Shown here piece by piece: positions 27,321 to 35,978 of a stretch of 64,000 nt of DNA. The notes under the pieces were generated by a model. The model saw nothing but the letters and a program-made list of their open reading frames with translations. It made no database searches and had not been told where the DNA came from. Both the position numbers and the translations under genes were made by a program. Positions within the stretch are counted from its first letter, which is position 1. Each line of letters opens with the position of its first letter. Origin of the DNA: Daejeonella sp. (GTDB lineage Bacteria > Bacteroidota > Bacteroidia > Sphingobacteriales > Sphingobacteriaceae); the NCBI RefSeq assembly GCF_030695525.1, contig NZ_JAUYSS010000068.1, positions 32,744-96,743 on the forward strand. The letters are read 5' to 3'.

Positions 27321-28460
27321 ATGAACAAATCATTTTATACAAGTATCGCCTCATTGAGATCATATTTTCTATTTGTTCTTATGGGATTTACCAGTAGCGG
27401 GTTTTTGATGGCGCAGTCAAATGATAATTCAGGAAATATGATGGTTCATCAGATTAATGCATCTAAGGATAATCCCCGCAACAGCGAGGGAGATTTTATT
27501 GGATTGAAAGACGGCAGGATACTTTTTGTTTATAGCCGCTTCATTGGAGCTTCGGGCAGCGATCATGCACCAGCACAATTGCTTGGACGTTATTCTGCTG
27601 ATGAGGGAATCAGCTGGACTAAAGATGATCAGGTTATTGTTGACAAGGAAGGGGATATGAATGTGATGTCTGTTTCATTGCTTCGTCTTAAAAATGGAAA
27701 GATTGCACTCGTTTACGCCCGAAAGAATTCTTTAAGTGATTGTATACCTCAACTAAGACTCTCGGAAGATGAGGGTAAAACATGGACTGATCCAAAAGCT
27801 ATTATTCAGGATAGAAAAGGATATTTTGTAGTAAATAATGATCGGATTGTGCAGTTAAAATCAGGTCGTATCCTCGTTCCTGTATCATTACATAAAACTC
27901 CTGAAACACCATGGAGGAATAAGGGAACCATTCAATGTTATTACTCTGATGATAATGGATTGAGCTGGCATGCTGGAGATTCCGTTTTGACACCTGACAG
28001 TATTATTACTCAGGAACCAGGTTTGCTTGAGTTGAAAAGAGGGAAACTAATGGTGTATATGAGAGCGAGTGGTGGCACGCAATACCAGAGTTTTTCAGAG
28101 GATGAAGGATTGACATGGACAATGGCAGAACCTGCAGCAATCCCTTCGCCGATATCACCTGCATCGATAAAGAGGATACCAGGTACCGGTGACCTCCTGC
28201 TCGTCTAGAATAATAACGGTGCATCCGGCCCGGGATATTTTAAGAGTAAACGAAGTCCCTTAACTATTGCTATTTCGAAAAATGAGGGGAAATCCTGGCA
28301 AAAAATTAAACATATAGAGGAAGATCCCGATGGGATGTTTTGTTATACAGCAATTCATTTCACCAAATCACATGTATTGCTTGGGTACGGGGTTGGTTTG
28401 GGCCTGCAAAACTCCTATATCAGAAGACTTAGTCTTGATTGGATATACCGTAAGCTTTAA
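27321..28460 (+). pseudogene. Sialidase-like (BNR/Asp-box) exported protein interrupted by an in-frame TAG
   Basis: The reading frame opens with a signal peptide (residues 1-32, ending LMAQ) and encodes a six-bladed sialidase-type propeller. Asp boxes of the SxDxGxxW type appear as SADEGISW, SEDEGKTW, SDDNGLSW and SEDEGLTW. At 28206-28208 a TAG follows GDLLLV. The same frame continues without break for 83 codons to TAA 28458-28460, with NNNGASGPG, a fifth Asp box (SKNEGKSW) and a plausible end. The missing residue is almost certainly Trp (TGG to TAG; motif LLVWNNNG). The truncated product would be 295 instead of 379 residues and lack the last blade, so it is probably inactive unless TAG is read through. 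Confidence 0.8.
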
Positions 28461-28463
28461 GTC

Positions 28464-29684
28464 CTATTGAAATGCATTCAACCCGGTAATATCCATACCT
28501 GTTATCAGTAAATGAATGTCATGAGTGCCTTCATAGGTTACAACCGATTCCAGATTCATCATGTGGCGCATCACCGGGTATTCTCCGGTAATTCCCATTC
28601 CCCCGAGGATTTGCCTGGCTTCACGGGCAATATTTATTGCTGTTTCAACACTATTTCTTTTGGCCATAGATATCTGTGCAGGTGTAGCACGTCCTTCATT
28701 TTTGAGTACCCCAAGTCGCCAGACCAATAATTGCCCTTTAGTAATCTCTGTGATCATTTCAGCAAGTTTCTTTTGTTGAAGCTGAAATCCTCCTATTGGC
28801 CGGCCGAATTGCATCCGCTCTTTGGAATAACGCAGGGCAGTATCGTAACAGTCCATAGCTGCACCTAAAGCGCCCCAGGCTATTCCATAGCGTGCTTGGT
28901 TCAAACAACCCAGCGGACCTTTAATTCCGCTAATGTTCGGGAATATATTTTCTTTGGGTATTTTAACATTATTGAATACCAGTTCTCCGGTAGCTGAAGC
29001 TCTCAGGCTCCATTTACCATGGATCTCCGGGGCAGAAAAGCCTTCCATACCTTTTTCAACGATCAATCCCCTGATTATACCTTGTTCATCTTTAGCCCAA
29101 ACGACTGCTATGTCGGAATAGGGTGAATTTGAGATCCACATTTTTGACCCGTTTAAAAGGTAATGATCACCCATATCTTTAATATTGGTGATCATACTTC
29201 CCGGATCTGAACCGTGATCCGGCTCTGTTAATCCAAAACATCCCAGAAATTCGCCGGATGCCAGTTTAGGCAGAAATTTTGTTTTTTGCTCTTCCGAACC
29301 GTAAGCATAAATCGGGTACATAACCAAGGATCCCTGAACTGATGCAGTTGATCGGATACCCGAATCGCCACGCTCAATTTCCTGCATAATGAGGCCGTAA
29401 GAAATATAATCTAATCCGGCTCCACCATAATTTACCGGTATAGTAGGTCCAAAAGCGCCCAGTGAGGCAAGTCCGGGAATCAGATGTCGCGGAAATTCAG
29501 CTCTTTGTGCAAAATCTTCAATTATCGGACTTACTTCTTTTTTAACCCAGGTCCTTACAGCATCACGTATGAGTTTATGTTCCTCAGTCAAAAGATCATC
29601 AACCAGAAAATAATCTGGTGCTTCATAAAGATCTTTTTTAGTTGATCTTTGAATTTCTCTCGCTTCTTGATCCTGGTTTTGCAT
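28464..29684 (-). CDS. Acyl-CoA dehydrogenase, glutaryl-CoA dehydrogenase type
   Basis: A 406-residue FAD-dependent acyl-CoA dehydrogenase. FAD/substrate motifs include CFGLTEPDHGSDPGSM and WISNSPYSDIAVVWA; the catalytic base is Glu385 in TYEGTHDIH near the C-terminus, which is the glutaryl-CoA dehydrogenase arrangement. The ending GMDITGLNAF also fits that branch. It would oxidise and decarboxylate glutaryl-CoA to crotonyl-CoA in lysine or tryptophan breakdown. It is monocistronic and convergent with the broken sialidase, 3 bp apart. Confidence 0.9.
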   Translation of the reverse strand: MQNQDQEAREIQRSTKKDLYEAPDYFLVDDLLTEEHKLIRDAVRTWVKKEVSPIIEDFAQRAEFPRHLIPGLASLGAFGPTIPVNYGGAGLDYISYGLIMQEIERGDSGIRSTASVQGSLVMYPIYAYGSEEQKTKFLPKLASGEFLGCFGLTEPDHGSDPGSMITNIKDMGDHYLLNGSKMWISNSPYSDIAVVWAKDEQGIIRGLIVEKGMEGFSAPEIHGKWSLRASATGELVFNNVKIPKENIFPNISGIKGPLGCLNQARYGIAWGALGAAMDCYDTALRYSKERMQFGRPIGGFQLQQKKLAEMITEITKGQLLVWRLGVLKNEGRATPAQISMAKRNSVETAINIAREARQILGGMGITGEYPVMRHMMNLESVVTYEGTHDIHLLITGMDITGLNAFQ

Positions 29685-29698
29685 AATATTGGTTTTTT

Positions 29699-29706
29699 CA
29701 AAACTA
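29699..29706 (-). promoter_or_regulatory. -7 box of the acyl-CoA dehydrogenase gene
   Basis: Minus-strand TAGTTTTG, exact TAnnTTTG, ending 14 bp before the ATG; no -33 TTG at the expected distance. Confidence 0.4.
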
Positions 29707-29837
29707 CATAAATCGATTCTTATTTGTATTAAATCAGAAATCTAAGAAGAAGGTTTTTTTACCGACAGTTTTCCTGCGCTTACCGAATTGTTGCTGTATC
29801 CTGCCAGAAAGGTATATGCCGGCTTTGATTGGCGCGG

Positions 29838-29845
29838 TACATTTG
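29838..29845 (+). promoter_or_regulatory. -7 box of the 28-residue repeat protein gene
   Basis: TACATTTG, exact TAnnTTTG, 27 bp before the ATG at 29873. It lies downstream of the alternative ATG at 29816, which argues for the shorter gene. Confidence 0.4.
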
Positions 29846-29872
29846 GTCAACAATCAAACAAAAAATAAAAAC

Positions 29873-30289
29873 ATGAAAACAATATTCGCACTTAGCACAG
29901 TAATTTTAATAACTATTTCTCTGAACAGTAATGCAGGCTTTAAAAGTTCAGATTTTTCAAATGACGTACCTAAATCGATGGTTTCTGTTGCTCCTTTTGT
30001 ATGGGGTAGCCCCGAGGATCAGGCTCCTGAAGGCTTGAGATATGTTAAAGCAAGGTTTGCAAAAGTTCCTCTGGCACCATTTATTTTGGGAACTCCGGTT
30101 GATATCATTGATTCTGTAAAATCAATTGAAGGATTAAAGAATCTGAATGTTCCTGTGGCACCATTTGTATGGGGAAATCCAGATCAAAGCGCTCCTGCAT
30201 CATTGAAAAATATTAAAGCTGAGAATTCGAATGTGCCAGTTGCACCGTTCGTTTTGGGAAATCCTGAAGAAGCAGCACCCGAAATCTGA
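29873..30289 (+). CDS. Small secreted protein of 28-residue tandem repeats
   Basis: A 138-residue protein with a signal peptide (residues 1-21, cleavage after NAG or SNA) and then four tandem repeats at 37-64, 65-92, 93-120 and 121-138 (last one truncated). Each repeat is exactly 28 residues and opens with VPVAPFVWGNP or a close variant, followed by an acidic/Ala-Pro stretch and LKxIKA. I do not recognise the family. The invariant PF and G-P positions suggest a short beta-hairpin unit. The start is taken at 29873, since residues before it (from ATG 29816) do not fit a signal peptide and a -7 box lies between. Function unknown. Confidence 0.7.
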   Translation: MKTIFALSTVILITISLNSNAGFKSSDFSNDVPKSMVSVAPFVWGSPEDQAPEGLRYVKARFAKVPLAPFILGTPVDIIDSVKSIEGLKNLNVPVAPFVWGNPDQSAPASLKNIKAENSNVPVAPFVLGNPEEAAPEI

Positions 30290-30329
30290 ATGCTTAAGAA
30301 TAGAATATAATTATTATTTCCTCTGTTTT

Positions 30330-30360
30330 AATGGAGAATATCTGTAGGATATTCTCCATT
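30330..30360. terminator. Hairpin terminator after the repeat protein gene
   Basis: Stem ATGGAGAATATC / GATATTCTCCAT with loop TGTAG, followed by a T-rich but not continuous tail. It lies between convergent genes and may serve both. Confidence 0.6.
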
Positions 30361-30397
30361 ATTTATTTCTAAGAAGCCTGTCAAATTAGTTTTTAGG

Positions 30398-30814
30398 TTA
30401 TTCTTTAACTGTTTTTCGTCCAAGTAGCCACCCAATAACTGCTCCAGATACACCACCCAAAAGTGCCATACATAATGCATCTACAAAAGACAATGAAAAG
30501 GGTATTAAATTGTATTGGCCAAAGAAAACAAAGTTTGATCCAAGTGCAAACAGAAAGAATAAGGATGCGCCATGAACTGCACCCTGGGTTCCCGATTCAA
30601 TTTTCCCGATACTCAGAAAATAAGCCAGTAGAATTCCCCAAATAATATTACCCAGTCCAACAGCCCAAATCTCCATGGGTTCTTTTATAAGCCCAGGGTA
30701 GGAATTTATGCTGGCACCAAAATAATCCATCAAAAGTATTCCATAGATCAGAAATCCTGTCAGGAATACCATAATTCCTCCTGCAATACCGATTAAAAAT
30801 GTTTTTGAGTTCAT
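30398..30814 (-). CDS. Small four-helix membrane protein
   Basis: A 138-residue hydrophobic protein with four likely membrane helices (about 6-28, 46-66, 81-98, 107-130) and a short charged tail. The layout, with a long loop after helix 1 (YFGASINSYPGLIKEP), resembles DUF1761-like proteins, but this is a weak resemblance. Function unknown. It is monocistronic. Confidence 0.6.
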   Translation of the reverse strand: MNSKTFLIGIAGGIMVFLTGFLIYGILLMDYFGASINSYPGLIKEPMEIWAVGLGNIIWGILLAYFLSIGKIESGTQGAVHGASLFFLFALGSNFVFFGQYNLIPFSLSFVDALCMALLGGVSGAVIGWLLGRKTVKE

Positions 30815-30993
30815 GATGTGGCTTGGTTTAAGGTTTTATAAAGAAATTTACTTTTAAAGTTTGAATTCTCCAAAATTTTATTTCATTAAAACATCCCTAA
30901 TATGCTGTTTTTCAGCTATATGTATTTTTTGCCATGATCCTTTCAGTTTGAATTTTATAAAACCATCTCAACAATAGTTTATATCTTTAGGGA

Positions 30994-31179
30994 ATGATAT
31001 GGATTTTGGTTAAAGATGAGTTGCCTGAACAGGCAGTAGATGTATTGCTATTTGATGGCGGACAGATTTACTTTGGTTATTACAGTGAGATTTATAATAA
31101 GTTTATTGTCGCCGAAGACAAGGTTTCGATAGGGGATTTTACCCATTGGATGAACCTGCCCGAATTTCCTGAAACCTGA
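30994..31179 (+). CDS. DUF551-like small protein
   Basis: A 61-residue protein. The start WILVKDELPEQAVDVLLFDGG and the ending FTHWMNLPEFPE match the DUF551 pattern (W-x-LP near the start, HWMPLPxPP at the end), a domain common in phages and gut bacteria and of unknown role. The whole protein is one domain. No operon partner. Confidence 0.7.
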   Translation: MIWILVKDELPEQAVDVLLFDGGQIYFGYYSEIYNKFIVAEDKVSIGDFTHWMNLPEFPET

Positions 31180-31224
31180 TTATTTATGTTGCCTTAACTG
31201 GGTATTTATTGCCGGGACAAAGCT

Positions 31225-31434
31225 CTATCGGCTTGTCGGTCTTAGTTGTTGTTTCATTTCCGGAGGACTTGATGAAAGTTCTCCATTTTCATCTACATAA
31301 GCAAGCATATCCTCGAGCTTTCCACCATTAGAATTCTGTTTGCGTTCCTGCTTACGATGTTCTTTTTCTTCTTTTTTCTTTGCTCTGTTCTTTTCGAGCT
31401 GCTTCTTCATGAAGGTTGCCTGCGATTTTGCCAT
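31225..31434 (-). CDS. Small basic conserved protein, often seen near cold-shock genes
   Basis: A 69-residue, highly charged protein. The first half is a Lys/Glu/Arg-rich helix (about 5-35), then GGKLEDMLAYVDENGEL, a segment I have seen conserved in short Bacteroidota proteins that commonly sit beside cspA. No cold-shock gene is present here. A nucleic-acid or ribosome-related role is a guess from charge. Confidence 0.6.
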   Translation of the reverse strand: MAKSQATFMKKQLEKNRAKKKEEKEHRKQERKQNSNGGKLEDMLAYVDENGELSSSPPEMKQQLRPTSR

Positions 31435-31726
31435 TTTTATAAATTATTAAGTTAATACTATCCTCTTCAAATGTATGCAAGCAGAGATGCATTGAAAATC
31501 CAACAAAGGAATGGATCAGGATTATTCTGTTTTATGACAGGAAAGAAACCAAGATCAGTCGAATTGACCAGCAGCCATGTAATAGAATAGCTTGTGCTTT
31601 TTTACAAAGATACGATAAAAAAGCTGAAAAGCTAAGTATTATATCAAGTTTGGAGTATATCGAGGACGAGACTTATTTTTTCATTAACAATATCAAGCAG
31701 ATTTACTTACTATAAAATAGTGATAA

Positions 31727-32998
31727 TTAAGCTATTGGTATCGATATGTAAAAGGTACTGCCCTTTCCGAGAACACTTTCAAACCAGATACGACCTCCCT
31801 GCATATCGGTAAATTCTTTGCTCAAATTTAGTCCCAAACCAACACCCTTTTCATTTTTCGTACCAAAAGAAGATTCTGCTTTGAAGCTGAATATGGATTC
31901 TTTTATTTGATCAGACATTCCAACCCCATTGTCGCTTATTTTAATAACATAGTTCGGGTAATCAGAGTCAACTTTCAATTGTATCATTCCTCCGTTATGG
32001 GTAAACTTAATTGCATTGCTTAATATATTTCTGATAACGAGCTGCAACATATTCTCATCCGCCCTTACCTTCAAACCTGGGTCAATGTCAAAACTTAATG
32101 TAATTTGTTTGGCATTTGCAATCGATTGAAACACCCTAATTACAGGAATTAGAGTGTCGGCAAGATGGATCAGTTTTTTATTGATGCTAATTCCTTCCAA
32201 TTGCGATGTGGACCACATGAGAATATTAGATAACATATTATCAGTGTTTTGAGTCATTTCAATCAGATCGCTTTGTATTTCCTGCCAGTTCTCCTTTCCG
32301 GGGTCTAAATGTGAGAGGATTTCCAAATAGCTTCTGACTGTGGCCAGTGGTGCTCTCAGATCGTGGGAGACTATCGTAAAAAGCTTATTTTTGGTGCTAT
32401 TAATACGTTCCAGATCAGCTGCTTTTGTTTCCAGCAAACTTTGACTTATGTAGTAATTCTTTTTTATGTAGCGCAAACCAATCAATATGGTCAAAACGCT
32501 TATATAATATGAAGTGATGATATCCCCGAAATGAAACTCAGGTCCCTGATAAGATTTTTTTACTAATTCTGGATTTAAATACTCAAATAAGGTTAAACCA
32601 GTGGCTACAACTAAATTCAAGCTAATAAAAAACCAATATTCCTTTGGTTTGGAAAGAGATATGACCAGAAAAAAAATCGCAACAAGTAATAATAAACTGG
32701 GGCCCTGAATCCCTGAATTAAAAAAAAAGTTGATGATAATGACCAGATGGATAATGAATATGGATAACCATAGGCTTATCCGTGTTTTATGCCGAAACCT
32801 TGATAGGTAATAAAACACTGCTTGCATGATTAATGATACCACAGCAAGTAATGCAGAAGTCGGTAGGCCTAAGGCCAGATTAAGTGGAACACAAAGTGTA
32901 AGAATAAAGAAGGCTACTATACAAAATGAGTGAAATATCCTTGATTCCAGGGAGAATTCTTGATTTAACCCTGTTAGATAGTACCAGTATTTAGTCAT
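31727..32998 (-). CDS. Membrane sensor histidine kinase
   Basis: A 423-residue kinase with six N-terminal membrane helices (about 22-178) and no periplasmic sensor domain. A linker helix leads to a HisKA domain with the phospho-acceptor His212 in TIVSHDLRAPLAT and an HATPase domain with the N box NILSNAIKFTHNGG, DNGVGM and GVGLGLNLSKEF. The signal is unknown. No response regulator is adjacent, so it is an orphan. A perfect 14-bp inverted repeat lies directly upstream. Confidence 0.93.
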   Translation of the reverse strand: MTKYWYYLTGLNQEFSLESRIFHSFCIVAFFILTLCVPLNLALGLPTSALLAVVSLIMQAVFYYLSRFRHKTRISLWLSIFIIHLVIIINFFFNSGIQGPSLLLLVAIFFLVISLSKPKEYWFFISLNLVVATGLTLFEYLNPELVKKSYQGPEFHFGDIITSYYISVLTILIGLRYIKKNYYISQSLLETKAADLERINSTKNKLFTIVSHDLRAPLATVRSYLEILSHLDPGKENWQEIQSDLIEMTQNTDNMLSNILMWSTSQLEGISINKKLIHLADTLIPVIRVFQSIANAKQITLSFDIDPGLKVRADENMLQLVIRNILSNAIKFTHNGGMIQLKVDSDYPNYVIKISDNGVGMSDQIKESIFSFKAESSFGTKNEKGVGLGLNLSKEFTDMQGGRIWFESVLGKGSTFYISIPIA

Positions 32999-33012
32999 AT
33001 GTGATGATTATA

Positions 33013-33045
33013 GGTCAATTACATTAAATAATAATGTAATTGACC
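33013..33045. repeat. Perfect 14-bp inverted repeat upstream of the histidine kinase gene
   Basis: GGTCAATTACATTA (33013-33026), loop AATAA, TAATGTAATTGACC (33032-33045). It lies 15 bp before the kinase ATG on the minus strand. It has no T tail in either direction, so an operator or 5'-UTR hairpin is more likely than a terminator. Confidence 0.85.
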
Positions 33046-33144
33046 ATATTCATAGCAATACGAATTTAAAAATATTAGGTATAAATAAGATAAATAATCA
33101 GATAAAGAGTGTTTTTTGTTGGCAGGACATTTTTCCGACTTGTT

Positions 33145-34605
33145 TTATTTCCCCAATATTTTAATGAGGGAACCTGCTAAAACCCTGTCTGTTAGTAACA
33201 TTCCATTTAGCAGTGAGATTTCTTCCTGCTTGTTTTCTGGCATATTGTAACTGCTCAAAGCCTGCTTAAGAGTTCCGCTCTGTTTTACAGGCTTGATTCT
33301 TATCCTTTCAGGCTGTTTATTAAGTTTGGAAGCATCTTTTAATTCTTTAAAATTCTTCATTGATTGAAGAAAATATTGGGAATAATTGTTAAAATCATTC
33401 ACTGAACTGACACCGAGTATGAGGTATATATTTTTATTGTACTCAATGAGATAAGATAAAGTTCTGACTGATGCCTGTTGTTGTTGCTGCTGTTGTTGCT
33501 GGTCTGCTTTGACATCCGCAACCATCGAAACAGCATTCAAACCATTCACAGTAGTTTGGTTAGACTCAAGCACCTGAAGATTGTTTTTCTGCACCAGGTT
33601 GCTGGCAGCTTCCTGAAGTGAGTTACCGGGAGCGAGTGTCATCATCAGTAAAGCTTTCCCATCTTTGGGTGCAAACTGTACTTTTTGGGGTGTGTTCTGG
33701 TAATTCCAGCCCTGAGGAGTTTGGAACTGAAATTTTAATTCAGGATGATAAAATATGCTATTTTCCAAATATCCTTGTTTGGGATCTTCCCCGTAAATTA
33801 AACCCTCAATCTTATTTAGGTAGCTCTCTCTGCTGACCTTCGGATTTGTCAGACTTAACTTCTTTTTCCATTCTTGTGATAATCTAGTAACAGCAACATT
33901 CCTGTCTCCTGGGTTTGGGTGTGTAGACAGAAAATCCGGAAGTTCTGCACTTTCGGTACCTGTTCGCTGTCTTTCAAGGGTATTGAAAAAGCCTGCCATT
34001 TCTTTTGCATCATAGCCTATCTTTGAGGAATATTCCACCCCAAGTTCATCCGATTGACGTTCTGCATCCCGTCCGAATTTCAAGAATAACAAACCTAAAC
34101 CCTGAGATAATGGTTCGGCAAATTCGGCAACCTGAGGTACTAGAATCATACTGCCAATTAATCCAACCTGACCAAGAATTGCTTTGCTTTGTTGAGAAAC
34201 GGAATGTCTTGCGGTAATGTGTCCTATTTCATGTCCTAAAACACCTGCAAACTCAGCCTCATTGTTGAAGTGTGCCATAATGCCTCTAGTGAAATAAACA
34301 TAACCACCTGGTACTGCAAATGCGTTTAATACTTCTGAGTCGACAATCTTAAATTCATACTTGAGATCAGGCCTATGGGATATCGCAGCCATTTCATTTC
34401 CTTTTTGAGTGATGAAATCCTGCAATATTTTATTCTCATATAGCCCGTACTGTGCAACAATTTGTGGATCTGCACTTGCACCCATCGCAATTTCCTGACT
34501 CTCTGACATCAGTACGACTTGTTTTTTTCCTGTCACCGGATTAACAGCACACGAACTAGCCAAAAGTGATGCACTTAAACAGATCAGGAGTAATTGATTT
34601 TTCAT
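33145..34605 (-). CDS. M48 family zinc metalloprotease, lipoprotein
   Basis: A 486-residue peptidase. The lipoprotein signal ends at Cys19 (LASSC). The zinc motif HEIGH is at 125-129 and the third ligand Glu187 is in RQSDELGVEY, as in the BepA/YfgC-like branch of M48. A C-terminal domain (about 280-486) replaces the TPR region of BepA and contains a poly-Gln run at 369-377. It is likely an envelope quality-control protease. The gene is monocistronic, downstream of the DUF1080 gene on the same strand with 47 bp between. Confidence 0.9.
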   Translation of the reverse strand: MKNQLLLICLSASLLASSCAVNPVTGKKQVVLMSESQEIAMGASADPQIVAQYGLYENKILQDFITQKGNEMAAISHRPDLKYEFKIVDSEVLNAFAVPGGYVYFTRGIMAHFNNEAEFAGVLGHEIGHITARHSVSQQSKAILGQVGLIGSMILVPQVAEFAEPLSQGLGLLFLKFGRDAERQSDELGVEYSSKIGYDAKEMAGFFNTLERQRTGTESAELPDFLSTHPNPGDRNVAVTRLSQEWKKKLSLTNPKVSRESYLNKIEGLIYGEDPKQGYLENSIFYHPELKFQFQTPQGWNYQNTPQKVQFAPKDGKALLMMTLAPGNSLQEAASNLVQKNNLQVLESNQTTVNGLNAVSMVADVKADQQQQQQQQQASVRTLSYLIEYNKNIYLILGVSSVNDFNNYSQYFLQSMKNFKELKDASKLNKQPERIRIKPVKQSGTLKQALSSYNMPENKQEEISLLNGMLLTDRVLAGSLIKILGK

Positions 34606-34652
34606 TTCTTAATTATTTATGAAACCAATTATTCAATATTCAAGCCAAAAAT

Positions 34653-35420
34653 TTACAATTCCCTTATCCAAATGTTTCGAAAGCTTATTGGTTCACTCGG
34701 ATCACCGTGGTCCTGCAATTTGATTGGCAATGGTCCGTGTTTTTTATAGAATGGCGGACCGACATATACAGTTTCGCCCTGGAGTTCGATATTATGTTGA
34801 ATCAATATTCCATTGTGCAATACACTTATTCGGGCCGCAGATTTCAAGGTGCCATTTTCGTTAAAAACAGGAGCTGTCCAAATTATATCATATGACTGCC
34901 ATTCTCCGGGCTTTTTAGAGGCGTTTACCAAAGGAATAAATTGTTTATAAATACTACCTGCCTGACCATTGCTGTAAGTCACGTTATTATACGAATCGAG
35001 TACCTGTAATTCATAACCCTCATCTCCCTTGCCGGTTGATGCGAGAAATATTCCACTATTACCTCTTGCTTGCCCCGAACCTGTAATGTTTTCGGGGATA
35101 AGCCACTCAATATGCATTTGATAATTCAGAAATGCTCTTTTGGTCTGAATGTTTCCTGTCCCTTTTTTGACTGTGAACTGACCATTAGCTACCGTCCATT
35201 TTGCATCAGATTGATCTTTAGCCGTTAGCCACTGATTAAGATCCTTTCCTCCAAAAAGTATAATTGCATCTTCAGGGGCAGTTAACATGGTTTTTGCCGG
35301 ACTTACTATTTTGGGTACAGGTGACCAGGCTTCTGTGTCTTTTGGATTTGGCTTTTGCTGAGCGAAACTACTGTTGATCAGAACAGTTACAATAGCAGCA
35401 AGTAAAGTGATTCTTTTCAT
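34653..35420 (-). CDS. Exported DUF1080 (3-keto-disaccharide hydrolase type) protein
   Basis: A 255-residue secreted protein with a signal peptide (residues 1-20, ending SFAQ) and one DUF1080 domain. Family signatures are IILFGGKDLNQW near residue 52, GNSGIFLAS and YELQVLDSYNN in the middle, and LQDHGDPSEPISFRNIWIREL at the end. Some members hydrolyse 3-keto-glycosides in periplasmic sugar breakdown. The fold is a concanavalin-like jelly roll. No sugar-oxidising partner is adjacent. Confidence 0.9.
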   Translation of the reverse strand: MKRITLLAAIVTVLINSSFAQQKPNPKDTEAWSPVPKIVSPAKTMLTAPEDAIILFGGKDLNQWLTAKDQSDAKWTVANGQFTVKKGTGNIQTKRAFLNYQMHIEWLIPENITGSGQARGNSGIFLASTGKGDEGYELQVLDSYNNVTYSNGQAGSIYKQFIPLVNASKKPGEWQSYDIIWTAPVFNENGTLKSAARISVLHNGILIQHNIELQGETVYVGPPFYKKHGPLPIKLQDHGDPSEPISFRNIWIREL

Positions 35421-35438
35421 TGGTTTCTTTTATTGTTT

Positions 35439-35456
35439 ATCCCGCATGTGCGGGAT
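35439..35456. repeat. Intergenic palindrome, ATCCCGCA family
   Basis: Perfect 8-bp arms ATCCCGCA-TG-TGCGGGAT between divergent genes. Related to 24576-24593 and 41160-41178. Confidence 0.6.
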
Positions 35457-35599
35457 GGAACGGATTCATTTTATTAAATATTAACAAGATATGAAATTGA
35501 GAATTATGAAATTAGTTAATATTTTTTTCTTTGAACTAATTATTCAATACAGAGTAATATTATTAGTAAGTACTGTCTTAGAGTATATTTTAATTAAGC

Positions 35600-35607
35600 T
35601 ATTTTTG
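35600..35607 (+). promoter_or_regulatory. -7 box of folB
   Basis: TATTTTTG, exact TAnnTTTG, ending 4 bp before the folB ATG at 35612; a leaderless transcript is implied. No clear -33 TTG. Confidence 0.5.
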
Positions 35608-35611
35608 TGTA

Positions 35612-35977
35612 ATGGGAATTATCAAACAAAAGGTAAGTTTGAACGGGGTTCGTTTTTTTTCATTTCATGGATTTTATCCTGAAGAACAGATCCTTGGAAC
35701 AGAATTTATTGTTGATATTGAAACAGAGCTAGAGGTCTATGGTTCGGGCAATGATGACATATCAAATACAGTCAATTATGAGCGATTGGCACAAATCGCT
35801 TCAGAAGAGATGAGTATTCCACGTAAATTAATAGAAACAGTAGCACATGGTATGCTCGGGAGGATTAGACATGAATTTCTGGCTGTTCAGATCATTCGTA
35901 TTAACATTCGAAAAATGCATCCTCCAATGGGCTTAGAAATCAATAATTCAAGCATTGAACTTTCGTTCAGCAGATAA
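35612..35977 (+). CDS. folB: Dihydroneopterin aldolase
   Basis: Cleaves 7,8-dihydroneopterin to 6-hydroxymethyl-dihydropterin in folate synthesis. The 121-residue protein has FSFHGFYPEEQILGTEFIVDIE near the start, NTVNYERL and LIETVAHGM (with the substrate-binding Glu), and KMHPPMG near the end. The ATG at 35612 is preferred because the -7 box lies directly before it. Its end is only 1 bp from the next ATG. Confidence 0.9.
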   Translation: MGIIKQKVSLNGVRFFSFHGFYPEEQILGTEFIVDIETELEVYGSGNDDISNTVNYERLAQIASEEMSIPRKLIETVAHGMLGRIRHEFLAVQIIRINIRKMHPPMGLEINNSSIELSFSR

Positions 35978-35978
35978 T

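Noticed and set aside
29816..29872. Longer start for the 28-residue repeat protein
   Set aside because: The added residues break the signal peptide, and a -7 box lies between the two candidate starts.
35491..35682. Frame of 63 codons before folB
   Set aside because: Starts in AT-rich spacer and runs out of frame into folB; hydrophobic content follows from base composition.
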